A stretch of DNA of 8,577 nt, taken from Paramuribaculum sp. (lineage in GTDB: Bacteria > Bacteroidota > Bacteroidia > Bacteroidales > Muribaculaceae). A program made the position numbers and the translations under genes. The stretch spans positions 1 through 8,577 of the forward strand of contig JAIDJZ010000148.1 of the NCBI GenBank assembly GCA_029051965.1, given 5' to 3'. The notes beneath the pieces are model-generated. The model searched no databases. It saw only the letters and a list, made by a program, of their open reading frames with translations, and was not told where the DNA came from. Below, one piece after another: positions 1-6,018 of this stretch (positions are counted from its first letter, which is position 1; each line of letters begins with the position of its first letter).

Positions 1-1325
1 ATCTTGTCGGTCATGTCGATGTAGGCGCCTTCGGTCTGCCATGAGCCGTTGATCGGAGTGACGTAGTAGGATTCCTGCGAGGGATCGTCGGTCGAGTAGA
101 CAACGGTGTTGTTGTCGTTGACAGTATAGGAGATCTCCGTGTAGTAGCGAGATGAGCTGTCGGTGTATTTGCGACGGTAGGTCAGACCCTGAGGTTCGGG
201 AGGTGTCGGTGTTTCCGCTTCCTTGAAAGTCAGAGTGTAGACGTGGGATGCTTCGCCGTCGATGTCCAGACCACCCTGATTGCTGTTGGTAACGGTGATG
301 GTGATCGTGTTGTCGGTTGTGTTGGCTTCTACGTTAGCCGTTGCCGAACCGGAGTTGCCGAGGCAGAGAGCTTCGATGGCTTCGGCCGAAGGCATTTCTT
401 CGTCGATCGCATAGTCGAATTTGTCGCTGCTGAAGCCATCGACATCGGTTCCGTTGATTTTCAGCGAGGCAAGGCGCGAATAGTAGATCAGGCGGACATT
501 GTCGACTGTCAGTTCGTCGTTGCCTTTATGTTTTTTGCGGTCGGCAAAATAGTCGCAGGCCGAGAAAATCACGTTGATGTTTTCGGGAGTAGCATTGCTG
601 AAATATTCAATCGGGAAGGTGAGCGATTTCCACTCGGTTGTGGTTTCGGCGATCGAATAGGTGGTTGCCGCAATTTTTTCAAAGTCGGCCGATTTGGTCA
701 CTGCGCCGCCTTTGATAGTCTCGAGGCCGAGAATGTTGCGGTCGCGGTTTTCCATTGTACATGTGGCCGGGGCTGCGGGTGAGCCAAATGGGTTTGCAGT
801 ATAGGAATTGGCTCCGGGCACTTCCTGCTGTTCTGTTTTTCCTTTCCAGAGATAGACCACTGCGGTCGCAGGCTGTGTCGACCCGCTTCCATTGCTGTGT
901 TTGAAGTCGAAACTTACTGCGTCGGGACGGTAGGTGAAATTCTTCAGTCCTCCCCATGTCCCACCATCTTCATTGGAGGGTGTTGCTAGTTTAATTGTTG
1001 CAGTGCTCCAGGTTGTGCCGAGTGTGAAGTAGCCGGGGATTACCTGTCCGGCTGTTGATTTATTGAAGACTCTGACAGCACTTTCGCTGTTGTTTCCGGT
1101 TGTTTTTTCTCCTACGGTTGCATTGCCGAGAGACATGTTGGGAGTAACAACATTGGAGATGCACCACGATTCCGGAGTTGTGCCTTGTTTGGTGGTTGTG
1201 TTGGCTGTGTTCCAGGGAACGCAATCAACCCAACTGCCCTCGAAGTCTGAGCTCGGGAGCTGTTGTGCCGAGGCAGAACCTGCAATCAGGGCGACTGCCA
1301 GGGCGGGTGTGTAAAAATTTTTCAT
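1..1325 (-). CDS. Secreted PCMD-like beta-sandwich protein, C-terminus cut by window edge
   Basis: An open frame of 441 codons runs from ATG at 1323-1325 to the left edge without a stop. The N-terminus is a type I signal peptide (MKNFYTPALAVALIAGSASA, cleavage likely after A20), so the product is exported. The mature protein opens with LPSSDFEGSW and has W54, GYFTLG at 98-103, TYRPDAVSFDFKH at 131-143 and ELTVDNVRLIY at 271-281. This is the pattern I associate with the PCMD family (putative carbohydrate metabolism domain), found mostly in Bacteroidetes. Residues 284-368 (LASLKINGTDVDGFS onward) resemble a cadherin-like or Ig-like beta-sandwich. A Pro-rich linker (ETPTPPEPQ, 371-379) then leads into a new Tyr-rich domain that is incomplete here. 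No catalytic residues are recognisable. A role in surface glycan binding or handling is inference from the family name. It has its own -7 box and lies 160 nt beyond the MerR gene on the same strand. Confidence 0.75.
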   Translation of the reverse strand, partial: MKNFYTPALAVALIAGSASAQQLPSSDFEGSWVDCVPWNTANTTTKQGTTPESWCISNVVTPNMSLGNATVGEKTTGNNSESAVRVFNKSTAGQVIPGYFTLGTTWSTATIKLATPSNEDGGTWGGLKNFTYRPDAVSFDFKHSNGSGSTQPATAVVYLWKGKTEQQEVPGANSYTANPFGSPAAPATCTMENRDRNILGLETIKGGAVTKSADFEKIAATTYSIAETTTEWKSLTFPIEYFSNATPENINVIFSACDYFADRKKHKGNDELTVDNVRLIYYSRLASLKINGTDVDGFSSDKFDYAIDEEMPSAEAIEALCLGNSGSATANVEANTTDNTITITVTNSNQGGLDIDGEASHVYTLTFKEAETPTPPEPQGLTYRRKYTDSSSRYYTEISYTVNDNNTVVYSTDDPSQESYYVTPINGSWQTEGAYIDMTDK

Positions 1326-1399
1326 ACTTAATAATGTATTGGTTTTAAGCAGTGTTGAAATGATGTGGTCAATTTATAACTGACGTGTCAATAACTTGG

Positions 1400-1407
1400 C
1401 AAAGTTA
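1400..1407 (-). promoter_or_regulatory. Probable -7 promoter element of the PCMD-like gene
   Basis: The minus strand reads TAACTTTG here, a perfect match to the Bacteroidetes -7 consensus TAnnTTTG. It would give a leader of roughly 65-70 nt before the start codon at 1325. I see no TTTG-like -33 element 18-21 nt upstream, so the promoter is either weak, activated by another factor, or not real. The rest of the 1326-1485 gap is AT-rich and holds no gene that I can support. Confidence 0.45.
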
Positions 1408-1485
1408 GCGTTAATCTTTTAAATAGTGGCTTTTTTGGCAAACTTTAACAGGAATTTAGGTAAAAAACTCCAATAATTGTAGCGT

Positions 1486-1821
1486 TTAGCGCAGCGAATG
1501 GAGTGCGTCGAGCATTTCCTGGGCCTTTGCGCGCATCTCTTTGAGCCTATTGATCGTCTGCATGCGCTGGTCTATTCCTTTGGGGTTGATTCTCAGCTGT
1601 TCCTGCGCAGCCTCGAGTTTCAGTCCGCGTTCCTTGACGAGATAGTGGATCTGGGCGATCTTGTCAATGTCGGAAGGAGTATAGAAGCGGGTCCCGTGGT
1701 TGTTGCGGAAAGGCTTTATGACAGTGAACTTGCTTTCCCAGAACCGCAGGGTCGAGGCGGGGATCGAAAGCAGTTCCGCTACCTCGGAGATTTTGTAGTA
1801 TTTTTTAGTGAGATTGTCCAT
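1486..1821 (-). CDS. MerR-family transcriptional regulator, short form
   Basis: This 111-residue protein has a MerR-type winged helix-turn-helix at the N-terminus. The first HTH is residues 9-30 (KISEVAELLSIPASTLRFWE), the wing has RNNHGTRFYTPSDI at 39-52, and a second helical pair (IHYLVKERGLKLEAAQEQL) covers 58-76. The segment from about 84 to the end is a helix rich in Met, Leu and charged residues, fitting the antiparallel dimerisation coil. There is no effector-binding domain after the coil and no cysteine, so it is not a canonical metal-sensing MerR. The ligand, if any, is unknown. ATG at 1819-1821 is chosen because the next upstream ATGs are out of frame. The stop is TAA at 1486-1488. 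The gene diverges from alaS; from memory, a MerR gene beside alaS recurs in Bacteroidetes, but I could not check this. Autoregulation from the shared promoter region is plausible. Confidence 0.88.
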   Translation of the reverse strand: MDNLTKKYYKISEVAELLSIPASTLRFWESKFTVIKPFRNNHGTRFYTPSDIDKIAQIHYLVKERGLKLEAAQEQLRINPKGIDQRMQTINRLKEMRAKAQEMLDALHSLR

Positions 1822-1882
1822 TTTGCGGGAGAGGCTGCCGGAGCCATGTTGATGAACATGATATAATTAATGTGTGAAAGCG

Positions 1883-1914
1883 TTTGCAAATTTAGCCATT
1901 TTGGAGTAATTTTG
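1883..1914 (+). promoter_or_regulatory. Promoter of alaS
   Basis: TTTG at 1883-1886, a 20-nt spacer and TAATTTTG at 1907-1914 form a perfect match to the Bacteroidetes vegetative promoter (TTTG, about 20 nt, TAnnTTTG). The expected start site near 1920 gives a leader of about 55 nt to the ATG at 1977. It would leave almost no leader if translation began at the TTG at 1926. Confidence 0.75.
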
Positions 1915-1915
1915 C
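1886..1915. repeat. Imperfect inverted repeat spanning the divergent promoters
   Basis: The left arm GCAAATTTA (1886-1894) pairs with the right arm TAATTTTGC (1907-1915) at 8 of 9 positions across a 12-nt spacer. The spacer itself contains CCATTTTGG (1896-1904), a second small dyad with nearly the same centre. Part of the symmetry comes from the two -7 boxes facing each other. The arms and spacer are nevertheless what one would expect of an operator for a dimeric regulator, and the MerR-family protein encoded alongside is the obvious candidate binder. That last step is inference. Confidence 0.5.
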
Positions 1916-1918
1916 ATA
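1887..1918 (-). promoter_or_regulatory. Promoter of the MerR-family gene
   Basis: On the minus strand there is a perfect -7 element TAAATTTG (1887-1894). Twenty nt upstream of it is TATG (1915-1918), a three-of-four match to the -33 TTTG. Transcription would start near 1880, giving a leader of about 60 nt. It overlaps the alaS promoter almost entirely. Confidence 0.6.
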
Positions 1919-1976
1919 AATTTTTTTGAAATTCCCTTTTTATATACCAACAGATTATAAATTAATTACTTCAGAT

Positions 1977-4601
1977 ATGCTGACTGCTAAAGAGATACGC
2001 GAGTCGTTCAAAGACTTTTTCCGCAATAAGGGACACAAGATCGTCCCTTCCGCACCGATGGTGATCAAGGATGATCCGACGCTGATGTTCACTAATGCCG
2101 GTATGAACCAGTTCAAGGATGTGATTCTCGGAAACGCACCGATCAAGAATCCGCGCGTGGCCGACTCGCAGAAGTGTCTGCGAGTGAGCGGAAAACACAA
2201 CGACCTCGAGGAGGTCGGAATGGACACTTATCATCACACTATGTTCGAGATGCTCGGCAACTGGTCGTTCGGCGACTATTTCAAGCAGGAGGCAATCGAC
2301 TGGGCATGGGAATATCTCGTCGATGTCCTTAAGCTTAATCCCGAGAATCTCTATGCGACTGTGTTTGAAGGTGCTCCCGACGAAGGCCTGAGCCGCGACG
2401 ATGAGGCTGCAGGAATCTGGGAAAAACACCTCCCGAAAGACCATATCATCAACGGAAACAAGCATGACAATTTCTGGGAGATGGGCGACACAGGACCATG
2501 CGGTCCCTGCTCGGAAATCCACATAGACCTCCGTCCGGAAGAGGAGCGCAACGCTGTTTCCGGTGCGTCGCTGGTCAATAAGGACCATCCGCAGGTGATC
2601 GAGATCTGGAATCTCGTCTTCATGCAGTATAACCGCAAGGCCGACAGCTCGCTCGAGCCGCTCCCCGCAAAGGTGATCGACACCGGAATGGGATTCGAGC
2701 GTCTCTGCATGGCGCTTCAGGGAAAGACTTCGAACTACGACACCGACGTGTTCACACCGCTGATCTCGCGCATTGCCGAACTTTCAGGCAAACGCTATGG
2801 TGAAGACAAGAAGGTCGACATTGCGATGCGTGTGATCGCCGACCATGTCCGCACTATCGCTTTCTCGATAGCTGATTCGCAGCTCCCGTCGAACGCAAAG
2901 GCCGGTTACGTCATCCGCCGCATTCTGCGCAGAGCGGTCCGCTATGCCTATACATTCCTTGACCAGAAGCAGGCATTCATGTACCGTCTGATCGACACTC
3001 TGATCGAGTCGATGGGTGAGGCCTATCCGGAACTTCCCGCACAGCGCGAGCTGATCATGCGTGTCATCAAGGAGGAAGAGGATTCATTCCTCCGCACTCT
3101 CGAAAACGGAATAAAGATGCTCGATTCGGCAATCGCCGCCTCGAAGGCTGCCGGCAAGACCGAAATCTCGGGCAAGGAGGCGTTTGTCCTCTACGATACC
3201 TATGGATTCCCACTCGACCTTACGGAGCTGATCCTTAAAGAAAACGGCATGACGCTCGATCAGGCCGGATTTGACAGCGAAATGCAGGCCCAGAAGGAGC
3301 GTGCCCGCAATGCGGCAGCTATGGAAACCGATGACTGGACCGTTGTCAATGAGGGCGATCCTGAATTTGTCGGCTATGACTTCACTTCCGTTGAGACTCC
3401 GATTCTCCGCTACCGTAAGGTGAAGCAGAAGAAGGGTGAGTATTATCAGGTCGTTCTCGCCCGTTCTCCGTTCTATGCCGAGATGGGTGGTCAGGTAGGC
3501 GACCGCGGCACACTGACCGCTCCCGACGGAACGGTATGTGAAATCTATGACACCAAACGCGAAAACGGAATGGGTGTCCATCTGATGAAGAAGCTGCCTG
3601 CAGATCCTTCGGCGATCTTCACGGCCGCAATTGACACAAAGGCCCGTCAGGCTACATCGGCCAACCATACGGCCACTCATATCCTTCACCATGCGTTGCG
3701 TCAGGTGCTCGGAACCCATGTGGAGCAGAAGGGTTCGTTCGTCTCGCCCGATTTGCTTCGTTTTGACTTCTCTCATTTCCAGAAACTTACTCCGGAAGAG
3801 ATCAGCGAGGTCGAACATCGTGCGAACGCAATGGTGCGTGAGGCGATTGCCCGCGACGAACACCGTCACATGCCGATTGCCGAGGCCCGCGAAATGGGTG
3901 CGATGGCTCTGTTCGGCGAAAAATATGGCGACGATGTCCGTGTGATCCGCTACGGCGACTCTGTTGAGCTTTGCGGCGGAACCCATGTTGACAATACCGG
4001 AAACATCGGTATGATCCGCATCGTTTCTGAAAGCAGCATCGCTGCCGGCATTCGTCGAATCGAGGCTATCACAGGCGAGGCTGTGGAAAACGTTCTCGAC
4101 GAAATGGTCAGAACTATCCGTGAGGTCGGCGCTTTGTTCAATAATGCTCCGGATGTTGTCAATGCAGTGCGTCGCGCTGTCGCAGAGAATGCCGATCTCC
4201 ACAAAGAGGTCGACGAGTATTTCCAGGAGAGAATCAACAATATCGCGTCGAATCTTCTTGAGAAATCGAGTCAGGCAGGCGATGTGAAGCTTGTGACGCT
4301 CAAAGGCGTGCGCATTCCGGATCTTGTCAAGGGTGTGGCCTTTGCAGTTCGTGCGGCTTCGCCTCAGAACACTGTCTTTATTGCGGCTACAGCCGACGTC
4401 TCCGGCAAACCGCTTCTGACAGTGATGGTCACTGACGATCTCGTTAAGAATGCCGGACTCAACGCATCGCAGATTGTCCGCGAAGCAGCCAAAAAGATCA
4501 AAGGCGGCGGTGGCGGTCAGCCCGGTTTCGCTCAGGCCGGCGGCAAGAATCCTGAAGGTCTTACTGAGGCGTTCGAGGCAATGGTCGCATCTGTTTGCTG
4601 A
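1977..4601 (+). CDS. alaS: Alanyl-tRNA synthetase
   Basis: The product charges tRNA-Ala with alanine in the cytoplasm and edits mischarged Ser- and Gly-tRNA-Ala. From ATG at 1977 it is 874 residues, close to the roughly 875 usual for bacteria. The class II catalytic core is intact: [22 protein letters not shown] at about 25-46, [13 protein letters not shown] from 69, [17 protein letters not shown] at 86-102 (motif 2) and DTGMGFER at 235-242 (motif 3). The tRNA-binding region has ADHVRT near 288-293, [15 protein letters not shown] from 310 and LYDTYGFP at 405-412. The editing site keeps all its zinc ligands: H564 and H568 in HTATH, C666 and H670 in CGGTH. The C-terminal domain ends in a Gly-rich [16 protein letters not shown] stretch, as in full-length AlaRS. 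An in-frame TTG at 1926 would add 17 residues without homology to the family start; [11 protein letters not shown] matches where homologues begin. Confidence 0.98.
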   Translation: MLTAKEIRESFKDFFRNKGHKIVPSAPMVIKDDPTLMFTNAGMNQFKDVILGNAPIKNPRVADSQKCLRVSGKHNDLEEVGMDTYHHTMFEMLGNWSFGDYFKQEAIDWAWEYLVDVLKLNPENLYATVFEGAPDEGLSRDDEAAGIWEKHLPKDHIINGNKHDNFWEMGDTGPCGPCSEIHIDLRPEEERNAVSGASLVNKDHPQVIEIWNLVFMQYNRKADSSLEPLPAKVIDTGMGFERLCMALQGKTSNYDTDVFTPLISRIAELSGKRYGEDKKVDIAMRVIADHVRTIAFSIADSQLPSNAKAGYVIRRILRRAVRYAYTFLDQKQAFMYRLIDTLIESMGEAYPELPAQRELIMRVIKEEEDSFLRTLENGIKMLDSAIAASKAAGKTEISGKEAFVLYDTYGFPLDLTELILKENGMTLDQAGFDSEMQAQKERARNAAAMETDDWTVVNEGDPEFVGYDFTSVETPILRYRKVKQKKGEYYQVVLARSPFYAEMGGQVGDRGTLTAPDGTVCEIYDTKRENGMGVHLMKKLPADPSAIFTAAIDTKARQATSANHTATHILHHALRQVLGTHVEQKGSFVSPDLLRFDFSHFQKLTPEEISEVEHRANAMVREAIARDEHRHMPIAEAREMGAMALFGEKYGDDVRVIRYGDSVELCGGTHVDNTGNIGMIRIVSESSIAAGIRRIEAITGEAVENVLDEMVRTIREVGALFNNAPDVVNAVRRAVAENADLHKEVDEYFQERINNIASNLLEKSSQAGDVKLVTLKGVRIPDLVKGVAFAVRAASPQNTVFIAATADVSGKPLLTVMVTDDLVKNAGLNASQIVREAAKKIKGGGGGQPGFAQAGGKNPEGLTEAFEAMVASVC

Positions 4602-4654
4602 ACAGTCATGCATTGCCCGGCCGACCGCTGTGGAGGCCTCGGATAATGGAATAA

Positions 4655-4700
4655 ACCGAAGCGCAGCCGGATCATGCGGCTGTGCTTCGGTCGTTTTTTT
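4655..4700 (+). terminator. Intrinsic terminator of alaS
   Basis: A 15-bp stem (ACCGAAGCGCAGCCG, 4655-4669, pairing with 4677-4691) has a single G-U pair, a 7-nt loop and a run of seven T residues at 4694-4700. This is a strong rho-independent terminator 53 nt after the alaS stop. No gene is supported between 4602 and 4654. Confidence 0.92.
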
Positions 4701-4729
4701 GGATTCTATGCAGGAATTCAGTAACTTTG
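4698..4729 (+). promoter_or_regulatory. Promoter of the WG-repeat lipoprotein cluster
   Basis: TTTG at 4698-4701, an exact 20-nt spacer and TAACTTTG at 4722-4729 match both consensus elements of the Bacteroidetes vegetative promoter. The start site should fall near 4735, giving a short leader of about 20 nt. The -33 box uses the last three T residues of the alaS terminator, so terminator and promoter share bases. Confidence 0.72.
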
Positions 4730-4753
4730 CGATAAACCTTTTTGGATACGATT

Positions 4754-5953
4754 ATGAAAACTCTGAGATATTTTCTTGTTCCCGTCTGTGGATTGTTGCT
4801 GATGTTTTCGGCATGTAAGAAGACTGAAACAGCGGAGATCGGTGCGCTTCCATGTCGCACAGCTTCCGGTCAGCCGGCATTCGTCAAGTCGGATGGGGAG
4901 GTTCTGGATCTGCATCTGACCGGTCTGGCAGTTGGACCTCTTGTCAATGGCTTTTTTACGGCAGCGACTCCCGACGGGGTGACCGTCTACCATATGACTC
5001 CGGATGGGCCGGAAATAGTTGAAGGACTCTCGGGATTACGCTCAGCCGGTTTCATGGCCTACGGCGTGATGCCGGTCTGTCGTCCCGGCCGGCATATCGA
5101 GCTTATCGACGCTGAGGGCGCGACGGTGGCTTCAGTCGAAGTGCCAGATGGAGAGGTCACAGAGTCCGCTCCAAGCTTCGTTGACGGAGTGCTTGCGGTC
5201 ACAACCGATTCTGGATTGTCCGGACTGGTTGACACAAAGGGTAATTTCATTGTGTCTCCCCGTTTTGCTTCATTAGGGCCGGTTTCCGGCGGGATGATGA
5301 TCGCGATGACCGATGCCGAGACAGACAACGGAGGATTGACACAGCTGTTTTCGGTCATTGATGTGAAGGGCAATGTGGTCTTTTCGTTTCCTGACTCAAT
5401 GGTTCCCGTCTGCGAGATTGTTTCCGACGGGAAAGTCCCTGTCAGGACGGCTTCCGGTTTTGCGGTGGCTGACGTCACAGCCGCCGGCGCTCTTACACCT
5501 CTTCCCGCTTCTGTGCGCCGGATCGAGGATGCCGCCGACGGGCTGATTGTATTCCGCGATTCATCCGGAAAACGCGGGCTGATGGATTATTCAGGAAATG
5601 TTATTGTCGCGCCTGTCTACAGTGCGCTGCGCATAGGACCCGGTGGCACTGTGGCGGCAAGCGACGGAGCGGTCTGGTCATTGATCGGACGCGACGGCGC
5701 AGAGATCTCGGCATTGCCGGAATTTACTGTCGTATCGCCGGCGCCCCGCGCTGCCTATGCTGCCGGTTTCGCTTTTGTCGGACGCACTGCTGACGGATTC
5801 TGGCTTGTCGGTGAAAATGGCGAGAAGGTCAACTCTTCTCCGTTTGAGTCGGTTGACTACAGCCGTTTGCTGACGCAGAAGGTGACGACCGATTATCCTG
5901 TCCGGACGGATCCCGTCGAATTGCCCGGCGAGGAGGATGCCGTCGGCGACTGA
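4754..5953 (+). CDS. WG-repeat lipoprotein 1 (degenerate WG units)
   Basis: A 399-residue predicted lipoprotein. The signal MKTLRYFLVPVCGLLLMFSA is followed by C21, the likely lipidated cysteine; Phe at -3 is not ideal but is tolerated. The mature part is a series of beta-strand units of the WG-repeat type. The clearest are GLVDTKGNFIVSPRF (157-171) and GLMDYSGNVIVAPVYSAL (275-292), with weaker ones near 38-60, 199-213, 308-324 and 349-367. The WG Trp is missing from the two clearest units. The segment 63-150 (LVNGFFTA, GLSGLRSAGFMAYGVMP, SFVDGVLAVTTDSG) lines up with the next two genes, showing common descent. The C-terminus is acidic (PGEEDAVGD). It is first in a three-gene run. A TTG at 4742 would add only MDTI, so ATG at 4754 is preferred. 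The function is unknown; cell-envelope binding or scaffolding is the usual guess for such repeats. Confidence 0.87.
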   Translation: MKTLRYFLVPVCGLLLMFSACKKTETAEIGALPCRTASGQPAFVKSDGEVLDLHLTGLAVGPLVNGFFTAATPDGVTVYHMTPDGPEIVEGLSGLRSAGFMAYGVMPVCRPGRHIELIDAEGATVASVEVPDGEVTESAPSFVDGVLAVTTDSGLSGLVDTKGNFIVSPRFASLGPVSGGMMIAMTDAETDNGGLTQLFSVIDVKGNVVFSFPDSMVPVCEIVSDGKVPVRTASGFAVADVTAAGALTPLPASVRRIEDAADGLIVFRDSSGKRGLMDYSGNVIVAPVYSALRIGPGGTVAASDGAVWSLIGRDGAEISALPEFTVVSPAPRAAYAAGFAFVGRTADGFWLVGENGEKVNSSPFESVDYSRLLTQKVTTDYPVRTDPVELPGEEDAVGD

Positions 5954-6018
5954 CTTGCTGTGAGAGCCTTTACTGTTGGGCGGTCGCATAATGTGTTACC
6001 TTAAATCATGTCTGTTAT

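Noticed and set aside
243..782. A 179-codon plus-strand open frame opposite the PCMD-like gene
   Set aside because: The minus-strand frame has a signal peptide and family motifs and continues over the full region. The plus-strand frame has neither.
1326..1485. Intrinsic terminator after the MerR gene, suggested by GCC-A6-GCC near 1426-1440
   Set aside because: The two GCC copies are direct rather than inverted, so no stem forms. I find no convincing hairpin in the gap.
1926..1976. Possible 17-residue N-terminal extension of alaS from a TTG codon
   Set aside because: It would start only a few nt after the predicted transcription start, it is AT-rich, and the added residues do not resemble any AlaRS start. 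The ATG at 1977 fits the family.
3084..4613. A 509-codon open frame on the minus strand opposite alaS
   Set aside because: It is a shadow of alaS codon structure. It has no family resemblance, no promoter, and is rich in His, Arg, Cys and Asp, as antisense frames in this DNA are.
4742..4753. TTG start four codons upstream of lipoprotein 1
   Set aside because: It would put polar MDTI ahead of a standard lipoprotein signal. The ATG at 4754 gives the normal MK start.
5954..6018. Separate promoter for lipoprotein 2
   Set aside because: The best -7 candidate is TACCTTAA, which lacks the TTTG core, and there is no TTTG at the right distance. Co-transcription with lipoprotein 1 is simpler.
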